Positions 1 through 6,661 of a DNA stretch of 30,855 bases are shown piece by piece. Each line of letters starts with the position of its first letter. The stretch's first letter is position 1. Origin of the DNA: JBJSXF01 sp046086225 (GTDB taxonomy: Bacteria > Actinomycetota > Acidimicrobiia > IMCC26256 > PALSA-610); NCBI GenBank assembly GCA_046086225.1, contig JBJSXF010000018.1, forward strand, positions 1-30,855, given 5' to 3'. Under the pieces are notes generated by a model. It was not told the DNA's origin, made no database searches, and saw only the letters and a list, made by a program, of their open reading frames with translations. A program made the position numbers and the translations under genes.

Positions 1-76
1 AGGCGAGGGCGTGCTCGCGGCCGAGGCCACGGCCCGCGCCGGTGACGATGACGATGCGTCCGTCGCAGATTCCCAC
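1..76 (-). CDS. Short-chain dehydrogenase/reductase, N-terminal fragment
   Basis: Only the first 25 codons lie in the window; the gene continues past base 1. Reading from a GTG at 76 the protein begins MGICDGRIVIVTGAGRGLGR, followed by EHALA. The TGxxxGxG dinucleotide-binding motif (TGAGRGLG, about residues 12-19) follows the first beta strand, as in classical NAD(P)-dependent SDRs. This N-terminus is typical of an actinobacterial SDR subfamily often found among fatty-acid and steroid catabolic genes. That association is family knowledge and the substrate is unknown. A TAGGGT -10-like box (85-90 on the minus strand) ends 8 bases before the GTG, so transcription may start at or next to the start codon. 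The gene is divergent from the hypothetical gene at 132. Confidence 0.85.
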   Translation of the reverse strand, partial: MGICDGRIVIVTGAGRGLGREHALA

Positions 77-131
77 GGGAGCGCACCCTACCGGCGCGCC
101 CGTAGGCTCCGACCGGGTCGGAGGAGTGGTG

Positions 132-530
132 ATGACGACGAGTGGAGCGGAGGTCCGGCGGGTGGTCGGCGTGTACGACGCCGACGGCACCTGGTGGGGT
201 GAGGTCGTCTACTTCGTCGGGGCCCGGTTCGGTCGCGCTCACTGCTCCCTGTGTGACATCACGCACGGGTCGCTGCGGGAGAAGGCCGAGTGGCGGGAGT
301 GTCGCGACGCGCTCCCCGTGCCGGTGGAGTGCTTCCACCGCGACGACCAGCCCGCGGCGGTGCGGGCCGCGGCGGCGGGGACCGTCCCGGTCGTCGTGGC
401 CGAGCTCACGGTCGGCGACCCGGTGGTGCTCCTCGGTCCCGAGGAGCTCGAGGGCTGTGCCGGGTCGGTCACCGCGTTCTCCGAACGGCTCACCGCTGCG
501 CTCGCCCGCCTCGGCGCGGGTCCCGGCTAG
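132..530 (+). CDS. Conserved hypothetical protein with CSLCDITHG motif
   Basis: A protein of 132 residues that I do not recognise functionally. It starts with a strand-rich segment (VVGVYDADG, then GEVVYFVGARFG). A CxxC-type motif, CSLCDITHG, follows near residues 37-45, and FHRDD near 69-73; together these could form a small metal site. The ATG at 132 is preceded at a spacing of 5 by a strong ribosome binding site, GGAGGAG (120-126), which fixes the start better than the in-frame ATGs at 42, 48 and 54. A TAGGCT box at 102-107 is a possible -10 element. No signal peptide or membrane segment is seen. The next gene (576) runs the same way after a 45-base gap. Confidence 0.8.
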   Translation: MTTSGAEVRRVVGVYDADGTWWGEVVYFVGARFGRAHCSLCDITHGSLREKAEWRECRDALPVPVECFHRDDQPAAVRAAAAGTVPVVVAELTVGDPVVLLGPEELEGCAGSVTAFSERLTAALARLGAGPG

Positions 531-533
531 GTT
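528..533 (+). promoter_or_regulatory. Candidate -10 box of the LLM oxidoreductase gene
   Basis: TAGGTT fits the actinobacterial TAnnnT -10 consensus. Its first three bases are the TAG stop codon of the preceding gene. Initiation about 7 bases downstream would leave a leader of roughly 35 bases containing the GAGGAGG ribosome binding site at 564-570. No convincing -35 element is seen. Confidence 0.4.
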
Positions 534-575
534 CCGGCGGTTCCGCCGGGCGCGGTGGGCGACGAGGAGGCACGG

Positions 576-1418
576 GTGCGCTACGGCGTGACGATGTTCA
601 TGACCGACCTGACGATCGGTCCGGCCGAGCTCGCCCGGGCGCTCGAGGAGCGGGGCTTCGCCTCGCTGTACGTGCCCGAGCACACCCACATTCCGATCAG
701 CCGCCGCACCCCGCCCCCCACCGGCGATACCGAGCTCGCCGAGGAATACAAGCGCACGCTCGACCCCTTCGTGGCGCTCGCGATGGCCGCCGCGGTCACC
801 GAGCGGCTCGAGATCGGCACCGGCATCAGCCTGGTGGCGCAGCGCGATCCGATCGTGACCGCCAAGGAGGTCGCCACCCTCGACCGCTGCTCGGGGGGTC
901 GGTTCGTGTTCGGCATCGGCTTCGGCTGGAACGAGGACGAGCTCGCCGACCACGGGGTGACGATGCCCGAGCGGCGAGCCGTCGTCCGCGAGCGCATGCT
1001 GGCGATGAAGGCCCTCTGGCGCGACGAGGTGGCCGAGTTCGCCGGGGCGCACGTGGCGCTCCCGCCGTCGTGGGCGTGGCCGAAGCCGACCCGGCCCGAA
1101 GGGCCGCCGGTGCTCATCGGCGGGGCGCCCGGTCCGAAGCTCTTCGCCCAGGTGGCCGAGTACGCCGACGGCTGGATCCCGATCGGGGGCGCCGGGGTGA
1201 AGGCCGCGCTCGGCGACCTGGCCCGGGCGTGCGAGGCGGTCGGCCGCGACCCGGCGTCGATGCGCATCGTGCCGTTCGGCACCCTGCCCGATCCGGGCAA
1301 ACTCGAGTACTACGCCTCGCTCGGGATCGAGGAGGTCGTGCTGCGGCTCCCCGGCTCCGACGCCGACGAGGCCCGGCGTCGGCTCGATCGGCTCGCCGCC
1401 GCTGTCGCCGTCGCCTGA
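576..1418 (+). CDS. LLM class F420-dependent oxidoreductase
   Basis: A 280-residue luciferase-like (TIM-barrel) oxidoreductase. The start is the GTG at 576, 5 bases after GAGGAGG (564-570); the protein then reads MRYGVTMFMTDLTIGPAELA. The segment ALEERGFASLYVPEHTHIP, the strand RLEIGTGISLVAQRDPI and GGRFVFGIGFGWNEDEL are signatures of the actinobacterial F420-dependent LLM subfamily (TIGR03619-like). GPPVLIGGAPGPKLF and YADGWIPIGG line the cofactor pocket in this family. Such enzymes use F420 or F420H2 in redox reactions on varied substrates. Neither the substrate nor the direction can be told from sequence. No signal peptide is present, so it is cytoplasmic. The cofactor assignment is family knowledge. 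Confidence 0.9.
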   Translation: MRYGVTMFMTDLTIGPAELARALEERGFASLYVPEHTHIPISRRTPPPTGDTELAEEYKRTLDPFVALAMAAAVTERLEIGTGISLVAQRDPIVTAKEVATLDRCSGGRFVFGIGFGWNEDELADHGVTMPERRAVVRERMLAMKALWRDEVAEFAGAHVALPPSWAWPKPTRPEGPPVLIGGAPGPKLFAQVAEYADGWIPIGGAGVKAALGDLARACEAVGRDPASMRIVPFGTLPDPGKLEYYASLGIEEVVLRLPGSDADEARRRLDRLAAAVAVA

Positions 1419-1460
1419 CCGGTCCCCGGCGGCGATCGGAGCCCGCGCGAGGATGGCGCC

Positions 1461-1688
1461 GTGCCCGCCCTCGGCTGCGTCCGTGCCGACGACCACGACT
1501 TCCCGCCCGAGCCGCAGGCCTGCTTGCGCTGCGGCCGGGAGGCGCCGATGCGGTTCGCCGGGCCGTGCCCCGAATGCTGCGCCCGCCTGCGCGACGAGCT
1601 GCAGGGCGAGGCCCGTTCGGTCGAGGGCGCCGAGTACGTGCCGAAGATGAACGTCACGCCGAACGCGGTTGCGTTGAAGGACGACTGA
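1461..1688 (+). CDS. Small zinc-ribbon protein
   Basis: A 75-residue protein with a C4 zinc-ribbon pattern: CLRC at residues 21-24 and CPECC at 36-40, spaced by 11 residues. The C-terminal tail, YVPKMNVTPNAVALKDD, is strikingly ordered in sequence; I recall similar tails in small actinobacterial hypothetical proteins. The GTG at 1461 has no ribosome binding site, and a weak GAGGAT box ends exactly 6 bases upstream, which would fit leaderless expression. The gene lies between an LLM oxidoreductase and a J-domain protein, both on the same strand, with no evident operon coupling. The function is unknown; a role as a zinc-bound structural or nucleic-acid adaptor is only a guess. Confidence 0.75.
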   Translation: MPALGCVRADDHDFPPEPQACLRCGREAPMRFAGPCPECCARLRDELQGEARSVEGAEYVPKMNVTPNAVALKDD

Positions 1689-1698
1689 GGTGCGTCGG

Positions 1699-1704
1699 TA
1701 GCCT
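1699..1704 (+). promoter_or_regulatory. Leaderless -10 box of the J-domain gene
   Basis: TAGCCT is followed by 6 bases (cgcctc) and then the GTG at 1711. That spacing places transcription start at the first base of the start codon. No ribosome binding site is present. The same box-plus-spacer arrangement recurs before the reductase gene at 23138. Confidence 0.55.
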
Positions 1705-1710
1705 CGCCTC

Positions 1711-2433
1711 GTGGCCACGGGTGTGCGCGACTGGGCGACGTGCGACTTCTACGGCATGCTCGGCGTCGCGGTCGATGCCTCGGCCGACGACATCGCCCGG
1801 GCGTTCCGGACCGCAGCCAAGACTGCGCACCCCGACGCAACCGACGATCCGGCCGCGGTCGAGCGGTTCAAGGATCTCGCCGCCGCCTACTCGGTGCTCT
1901 CCGATCCGCGCACGCGGCGCGAGTACGACCGGGTCCGGGCGGCGACGCCGATCGGCGGCACGCGGCCGACCTCCGGCCGCCCGGTCGCGGCGGCGGCTTC
2001 CGGTCCGGCGGCGAGCGGTCCGGTGCTGCGGAGCCGAGCCCGAGCCGGGCTCGCGGTGCTCGCCGGCACGATCGTGGTGCTCGGCGGGCTGGTGGCGGCC
2101 GCCGTCACCCTGACCGTGCACCGGTCCGAGTCGGCCGAGCGGGCCCGTACGGTGGCGGTCACCGCCGAACGCATCTCCGGGGGCCGGATCGTGTTCCTCG
2201 ACGGCTCGGGTCGGCGGATCATCACGACCGAGCCGGCCCGCAAGGGTGATCCGCGTGGGTCGGGACCGACCGTGGACGTGCGCTACGACCCGGCCGCTCC
2301 GGAGCGGGTCGTGGTCGCCACCAGTTCGGTGGGTCGCGATCTGACCCTCGCGGGGGTGGCGGCGAAGCTGCTGATCGGCGGAACGGTGGTGGTGGTGATC
2401 GGGGCCCGGGCCCTGATCAGATTCGCTCGATGA
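1711..2433 (+). CDS. Membrane J-domain protein with DUF3592-like domain
   Basis: A 240-residue protein in three parts. Residues 10-75 form a DnaJ domain: DFYGMLGV, the HPD motif at 40-42 that stimulates Hsp70 ATPase, and AYSVLSDPRTRREYD. An Ala/Gly/Pro-rich linker follows (about 76-112). Two hydrophobic segments (about 114-136 and 212-233) flank a loop with VDVRYDPAAPERV, which resembles DUF3592 membrane proteins. This topology suggests a co-chaperone that recruits DnaK to the membrane. No zinc-finger or client-binding DnaJ domain is present. The GTG start lacks a ribosome binding site but has a leaderless promoter. Its 3' end overlaps the convergent thiolase gene by 17 bases. Confidence 0.85.
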   Translation: MATGVRDWATCDFYGMLGVAVDASADDIARAFRTAAKTAHPDATDDPAAVERFKDLAAAYSVLSDPRTRREYDRVRAATPIGGTRPTSGRPVAAAASGPAASGPVLRSRARAGLAVLAGTIVVLGGLVAAAVTLTVHRSESAERARTVAVTAERISGGRIVFLDGSGRRIITTEPARKGDPRGSGPTVDVRYDPAAPERVVVATSSVGRDLTLAGVAAKLLIGGTVVVVIGARALIRFAR

Positions 2434-3565
2434 TGGTCACGTTGGCCTGACCGCCGCCCTCGCACATGGTCTGCAGGCCGAAGCGCCCGCCGGTGCGCTC
2501 GAGTTCGTGGAGCAGGGTGGTCATGAGCCGGGCGCCGGTGGCGCCCAGCGGATGCCCGAGGGCGATGGCCCCGCCGTTCACGTTCACCCGCTCGGGGTCG
2601 GCGCCGGTCTCGCGTTCCCACGCGAGCACGACCGAGGCGAAGGCCTCGTTGATCTCGACCAGGTCGATGTCGTCGAGGGACATGTCTGCTCGGCGCAATG
2701 CGTGGGCGGTGGCCGGGATGGGTGCGGTGAGCATCCACACCGGGTCGGCACCCCGCACCGAGAGGTGGTGGATGCGGGCGCGGGGGCGCAGGCCGTGGGT
2801 GCGCACCGCGTCCTCGCTCGCGATGAGCAGCGCGGCCGAGGCGTCGGAGATCTGGGAGGAGACCGCCGCGGTGATGCGGCCGTCGGGTACCAGGGTGCGC
2901 AGCGATCGGATCTTGTCGAGGTCGGGCTCGCGGGGTCCCTCGTCGTGGGCGAGGCCCTCGAGCGGCACGATCTCGCGGTCGAAGCGGCCCTCGGCCCGGG
3001 CCCGCAGGGCCCGCTCGTGGGAGGTGACGGCGAAGGCTTCCATGTCGTCGCGCGTGCAGTCCCAGCGCTCAGCGATCATCTCGGCGCTGCGGAACTGCGA
3101 CACCTCTTGGGTGCCGTACCGCGCCTCCCAACCCGGTGAGCCGGTGAAGGGGTTGGCGAACCCGTACTGCTCGCCGGCGAGCATCGCCGCGCTGATCGGG
3201 ATCGCGCTCATCTGCTGCACGCCGCCCGCAACGACGAGATCGGCGGTGCCCGACATCACCGCCTGGGCCGCGAAGTGGACGGCCTGCTGGGAGGATCCGC
3301 ACTGGCGGTCGACGGTCGTGCCCGGCACCTCGTCGCTGTAGCCGGCGACGAGCCAGCACGTGCGGGCGATGTCGCCCGCCTGGGGGCCGATCGTGTCCAC
3401 GCAGCCGAAGACGACGTCGTCGACCGCGACCGGATCGACGTCGACCCGCTCCATGAGCGAGCGGACGGCGTGGGCGCCGAGGTCGGCGGGGTGGAGGTGC
3501 GAGAGCCCTCCGCCGCGACGACCGACGGGAGAGCGGACTGCGTCGACGATGTAGGCCTCGGGCAC
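2417..3565 (-). CDS. fadA6: Steroid ring-degradation thiolase, FadA6-like
   Basis: A 382-residue acetyl-CoA C-acyltransferase of normal length. The acylated cysteine is C89 in DRQCGSSQQA; the C-terminal catalytic pair is H338 in LGHPLGATG and C368 in MCEGGG. Stretches such as GTADLVVAGGVQQMS and RPRARIHH closely resemble M. tuberculosis FadA6 (Rv3556c) as I remember it. FadA6 performs thiolytic cleavage during breakdown of the last two steroid rings, releasing acetyl-CoA. The gene is the third of a minus-strand operon after two acyl-CoA dehydrogenase subunits, 10 bases downstream of the second. The GTG start has no clear ribosome binding site, so it probably relies on translational coupling. 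Thiolase activity is very secure; the exact substrate is inferred. Confidence 0.9.
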   Translation of the reverse strand: MPEAYIVDAVRSPVGRRGGGLSHLHPADLGAHAVRSLMERVDVDPVAVDDVVFGCVDTIGPQAGDIARTCWLVAGYSDEVPGTTVDRQCGSSQQAVHFAAQAVMSGTADLVVAGGVQQMSAIPISAAMLAGEQYGFANPFTGSPGWEARYGTQEVSQFRSAEMIAERWDCTRDDMEAFAVTSHERALRARAEGRFDREIVPLEGLAHDEGPREPDLDKIRSLRTLVPDGRITAAVSSQISDASAALLIASEDAVRTHGLRPRARIHHLSVRGADPVWMLTAPIPATAHALRRADMSLDDIDLVEINEAFASVVLAWERETGADPERVNVNGGAIALGHPLGATGARLMTTLLHELERTGGRFGLQTMCEGGGQANVTIIERI

Positions 3566-3575
3566 GGCGGTGAGG

Positions 3576-4472
3576 CTAGAGGATCGCCTTCGCGACCCGC
3601 TCCCGGTGCACGCGTGCGTCGCCCCACGCGCGGGCGAGGGCCCACGCCCGCTTCATGTAGAGGTGCAGGTCGTGCTCGGTCGTATAGCCGATCGCACCGT
3701 GGCACTGGAGCGCGGCCCGGGCGGTGGCGATCGCGGTGTCGGCGGCCTTGGCCATCGCCATGTGCACGTGGATGCCGTCGAGCGTGCAGGCGGCGCGGTA
3801 GACGAGCGGACGGGTGAACTCGAGCGCGACCCGCGCGTTTGCGAGGTGGTGCTTCACCGCCTGGAACGACCCGACGGGCACGCCGAACTGCTCGCGGTCC
3901 TTCACGTAGTCGGCGGTCATAGCGAGCATGCGGTCGGAGAGCCCGCAGAGCTGGGCCGCGTTGCCGCAGATGCCGCGGATGTAGGCGGCGTGGAGGTCGC
4001 CGGGGAAGGGCTCGGCCTCGCCGCGGACCTCGAAGACGCGTCGCGCACCGTCCACCGACGGGTGGGGCACGAGCTCGACCGCCGCCGGGTCGAAGCGACC
4101 GGCCGACGTGAGGATGACGTCGGCGGTGTCGGCCCAGGGCACGAGGGCGTGGGCGGCCGCGACGGTGAGGCCGGCCCCGACGACGGGAGCGCCGAAGGCC
4201 GCGGTCTCGACGATCGGCTCGGGCAGCGCATGACGGCCGGTCTCCTCGAGCACCAGCACGAGGTCGGCCATCGTGAACCCGAGTCCGCCGTCGGCTTCGG
4301 GTACGAGCAGGGCGGGCACGCCCATGGCCTCGAGGTGCGCCCAGAGTCCGGGCACCCGGCCCGTGGCGTTCGCCCAGGCCGCCCGCACGTGGGTCGGCGT
4401 GCACTCGCGCTCGAGGAGGTCGCGCACGGCGTCGCGTAGCGCGAGCTGATCTTCGGTGAAGGCGAACCTCAT
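3576..4472 (-). CDS. Short acyl-CoA dehydrogenase subunit, FadE32/FadE33-like
   Basis: At 298 residues this is shorter than the roughly 380-residue norm for acyl-CoA dehydrogenases. It matches the small subunits that pair with a full-length partner as alpha2beta2 enzymes in actinobacterial steroid catabolism (FadE32 and FadE33 with FadE31). It begins MRFAFTEDQLALRDAVRDLL and keeps the middle-domain segment and a C-terminal helical bundle with CHGAIGYTTEHDLHLYMKRA. Its ATG overlaps the stop codon of the FadE31-like gene (ATGA, 4469-4472), which favours co-translation and complex assembly. M. tuberculosis carries two such small subunits; only one is present here. I cannot decide between FadE32 and FadE33. 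Confidence 0.88.
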   Translation of the reverse strand: MRFAFTEDQLALRDAVRDLLERECTPTHVRAAWANATGRVPGLWAHLEAMGVPALLVPEADGGLGFTMADLVLVLEETGRHALPEPIVETAAFGAPVVGAGLTVAAAHALVPWADTADVILTSAGRFDPAAVELVPHPSVDGARRVFEVRGEAEPFPGDLHAAYIRGICGNAAQLCGLSDRMLAMTADYVKDREQFGVPVGSFQAVKHHLANARVALEFTRPLVYRAACTLDGIHVHMAMAKAADTAIATARAALQCHGAIGYTTEHDLHLYMKRAWALARAWGDARVHRERVAKAIL

Positions 4473-5614
4473 CGGCGGGGGAGTCCCAGGACGCGCTCGG
4501 CCACCACGTTGCGCTGGATCTCGTTGGTGCCCGCGTAGATCGGTCCGGCGAGCGAGAACTCGTAGCCCTTCATCCACGCACCCTCGGGGCCGTCGAGCAG
4601 CTCGGCGTGGGGGCCGAGCAGGTCGAGGGCGAGGTCGTGGAGCGCGACGTCGAGCTCCGACCAGAAGATCTTCACCATCGACGACTCGGGCCCGGTCGGC
4701 ACCCCCTCGACGATGCGGGTGACGGTGCCGAACGTCTGCCAGCGGTAGGCCTCGGCGTCGATGTACGCGGCGGCGAGACGGTCGCGCAGCACGGGGTCGT
4801 CACCCCGCTCGCGGGCGAGGTCGATGAGTCGGCTCGCAGTGGCGAGGAAGCGGCCCGGTGAGCGCAGGGTGAGGCCCCGCTCGGAGCCGGTGGTGGCCAT
4901 CGCGACCGCCCACCCCTGGTCGGGCTCGCCGAGCACGTCGGCGTCGGCCACGAAGACGTCATCGAAGAACACCTCGGCGAAGCCCTCGTCGCCGTCGAGG
5001 CGCTCGACCCCGCGCACGGTGACGCCGGGCGTGGAGAGGTCGACGAGGAAGTAGGTGAGGCCCCGGTGCCGCTCGGCTTCGGGGTCGCTGCGGAACAGGC
5101 CGAAGAGGTGCGTGCAGAAGGCGCCGCGGGTCGTCCAGGTCTTCTGCCCCGAGAGGCGCCAACCCCCGGCGGCCTCGTCGCGCACGGCCTGGGACCGGAT
5201 GCCGGCGAGGTCGCTGCCCGCGTTGGGCTCCGACCAGCCCTGGCACCAGGTCTGGGTGCCGGAGGCCATGTTGCCCAGGTAGCGGGCTCGCTGGTCGTCG
5301 GTGCCGAACTCGAACAGGGTCGGAGCGAGGAGGAAGATGCCGTTCTGGGTGACCCGCTGCGGCGCCCCGGCCCGGTAGTACTCCTCTTCGAAGATGAGCC
5401 ACTCCCAGAGCGAGGCGTCGCGCCCGCCGTACTCCTCGGGCCACGACACCACGGCGTAGCGGGCGTCGAACAGGGTGCGCTCCCACTCGAGGTGCGCGGC
5501 GAAGCCCTCGCGCGTGTCGCCCGAGGGCAGCGCGGGCCGGGGTACGTTGGCTTCGAGCCACGCTCGGCACTCGGCCCGGAAGCGCTCCTCGTCGGGGCTG
5601 AAGGTGAGGTCCAT
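4469..5614 (-). CDS. fadE31: Acyl-CoA dehydrogenase large subunit, FadE31-like
   Basis: A 381-residue acyl-CoA dehydrogenase beginning MDLTFSPDEERFRAECRAWL. It carries WPEEYGGRDASLWEW, the FAD-binding WCQGWSEPNAGSDLA and WRLSGQKTWTT blocks of the middle domain, and the C-terminal IYAGTNEIQRNVVAERVLG. Its sequence is close to Rv3562 (FadE31) as I remember it. FadE31 combines with a small FadE32- or FadE33-type subunit to oxidise CoA thioesters from opened steroid ring C/D products. It is the first gene of the operon leading to the small subunit and FadA6. A TAGTCT box lies 10 bases before the ATG and no ribosome binding site is seen. The identity as an acyl-CoA dehydrogenase is certain; the FadE31 label is strong but unverified. 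Confidence 0.92.
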   Translation of the reverse strand: MDLTFSPDEERFRAECRAWLEANVPRPALPSGDTREGFAAHLEWERTLFDARYAVVSWPEEYGGRDASLWEWLIFEEEYYRAGAPQRVTQNGIFLLAPTLFEFGTDDQRARYLGNMASGTQTWCQGWSEPNAGSDLAGIRSQAVRDEAAGGWRLSGQKTWTTRGAFCTHLFGLFRSDPEAERHRGLTYFLVDLSTPGVTVRGVERLDGDEGFAEVFFDDVFVADADVLGEPDQGWAVAMATTGSERGLTLRSPGRFLATASRLIDLARERGDDPVLRDRLAAAYIDAEAYRWQTFGTVTRIVEGVPTGPESSMVKIFWSELDVALHDLALDLLGPHAELLDGPEGAWMKGYEFSLAGPIYAGTNEIQRNVVAERVLGLPRR

Positions 5615-5624
5615 GGGCCGGCGG

Positions 5625-5630
5625 AGACTA
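5625..5630 (-). promoter_or_regulatory. -10 box of the fadE31-fadA6 operon
   Basis: Reading the minus strand, TAGTCT lies 10 bases upstream of the ATG at 5614. A start 7 bases downstream of the box would leave a leader of about 3 bases, and no ribosome binding site is present. The divergent Nudix gene starts at 5655, so the 40-base spacer must serve both directions. Confidence 0.45.
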
Positions 5631-5654
5631 CCGGTGCCACCCCGGGACGGACCC

Positions 5655-6125
5655 ATGGAGTCGCAGCCGACCGAAGCGCCCCCGCTCGACCGAACCGCGG
5701 GCCGGGTGCTCCTCGTCGACGAGTTCGGTGCCGTGCTCCTGTTCCGCGGTCGTGACGTCACCCGGCCCGACCTCGCACCCTGGTGGTTCACGCCCGGCGG
5801 CGGGGCTGACCCGGGGGAGAGCACGGCGGACGCGGCCCGTCGCGAACTGCGGGAGGAGACCGGCCTGGCGGTGGACGGGCTCGGTCCGGTCGTGCACTCC
5901 CGGCGCACCGAGTTCGCCTTCGAGGGGGTGGCGATCCGCCAGCACGAGGAGTTCTTCCTCGTGCGCACGACCCGCTTCGTGCCGGTCGCCGACGGGTGGA
6001 ACGACACCGAGCGCCGGTCGCTCCTCGGGCACCGGTGGTGGAGCCTCGACGATCTCGGCGGTGTGGGGGAGACCGTGTACCCCGAGGGGCTGGCCGAACT
6101 ACTGCGCTCGCTGCTCGGCGACTGA
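5655..6125 (+). CDS. Nudix hydrolase
   Basis: A 156-residue Nudix domain protein. The Nudix box GX5EX7REUXEEXGU is complete at residues 49-71, with E55, R63, E64, E67 and E68 as expected for Mg2+ and pyrophosphate binding. It is preceded by WWFTPGGG and followed by a region ending HRWWSLDDL, as in many NUDIX phosphohydrolases. These enzymes hydrolyse a nucleoside diphosphate linked to another moiety, and some act on CoA or ADP-ribose. No CoA-specific motif is recognised here. The ATG at 5655 starts a clean domain. Upstream in-frame codons are rejected because they run into the fadE31 coding region on the other strand. The gene is divergent from fadE31 and convergent with the Ddn-like gene. 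Confidence 0.9.
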   Translation: MESQPTEAPPLDRTAGRVLLVDEFGAVLLFRGRDVTRPDLAPWWFTPGGGADPGESTADAARRELREETGLAVDGLGPVVHSRRTEFAFEGVAIRQHEEFFLVRTTRFVPVADGWNDTERRSLLGHRWWSLDDLGGVGETVYPEGLAELLRSLLGD

Positions 6126-6153
6126 CCGGGCCTCGATTCCCGAGGAGCGACCC

Positions 6154-6192
6154 GAGCGCGGCGGCGCCGTGCACCGGTACCGCCGCCGCTCG
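6154..6192. terminator. Hairpin between convergent genes
   Basis: GAGCGCGGCGG on the left pairs with CCGCCGCCGCTC on the right, with one bulged base and a loop of about 16 bases. It fills the spacer between the Nudix gene and the Ddn-like gene. A smaller hairpin, CCTCG-attcc-CGAGG, sits at 6131-6145. There is no T-tract, which is common for actinobacterial terminators. Termination is inferred from structure and position. Confidence 0.45.
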
Positions 6193-6636
6193 CTACGCCC
6201 GCGCCTCGCAGATGACGACCGGGATGTCGCGGGTCGTGCGCTTCTGGTAGCCGGCGTAGCCCTTGTACTTCGCCGTCACCTGCGGCCACATCTCGGCCTT
6301 CTCCTCCGGGGTGGCGGTGCGGGCCGTGTAGCTGCGAGTGACGCCCTTCACCGTGAGCTCGACCTCGGGGTTCGCGACCAGGTTCTTGTACCACTCGGGG
6401 TGACGGTCGTCGCCGCCCTTCGACGCGATGATCACGTAGCGGTCGGTGTCGTGGATCGGGCTCGTGAGCATGACGCTGCGCCGCTTTCCGCTCGTGCGGC
6501 CCGTCGTGTGGAGCTCGACGGTGGGCATGCCGAGCGGCTCGGCGAGCAGCCGCCCGCCCGAGACCTTCAGCACCCCGCGGTGGACGAGGTTCATCCCCTT
6601 CATGAAGAGGTCGGCGACGGAATCCCGGGTGCTCAT
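6193..6636 (-). CDS. Deazaflavin-dependent (Ddn-like) nitroreductase family protein
   Basis: A 147-residue single-domain protein of the F420H2-dependent quinone reductase family (DUF385/TIGR00026). It shows the family pattern: an N-terminal amphipathic helix, MPTVELHTTGRTSGKRRSVMLTSP (residues about 37-60, split-barrel strands), YVIIASKGGDDRHPEWYKNLVANPEVEL, and AEMWPQVTAKYKGYAGYQ. Family members bind F420H2 in a split beta-barrel and reduce quinones or other electrophiles at the membrane. It is the last gene of the ipdA operon, 25 bases after the Ltp3-like gene, with its own GGGAGGG ribosome binding site before the ATG. It could serve redox balance during steroid growth, but no specific substrate is evident. 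Confidence 0.9.
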   Translation of the reverse strand: MSTRDSVADLFMKGMNLVHRGVLKVSGGRLLAEPLGMPTVELHTTGRTSGKRRSVMLTSPIHDTDRYVIIASKGGDDRHPEWYKNLVANPEVELTVKGVTRSYTARTATPEEKAEMWPQVTAKYKGYAGYQKRTTRDIPVVICEARA

Positions 6637-6661
6637 GGTCCCTCCCAGTTGACGGTGCTGG

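Noticed and set aside
290..2113. A 607-codon open frame on the plus strand.
   Set aside because: It runs across an LLM oxidoreductase, a zinc-ribbon protein and a J-domain protein in another frame and is Arg/Gly-rich without any domain.
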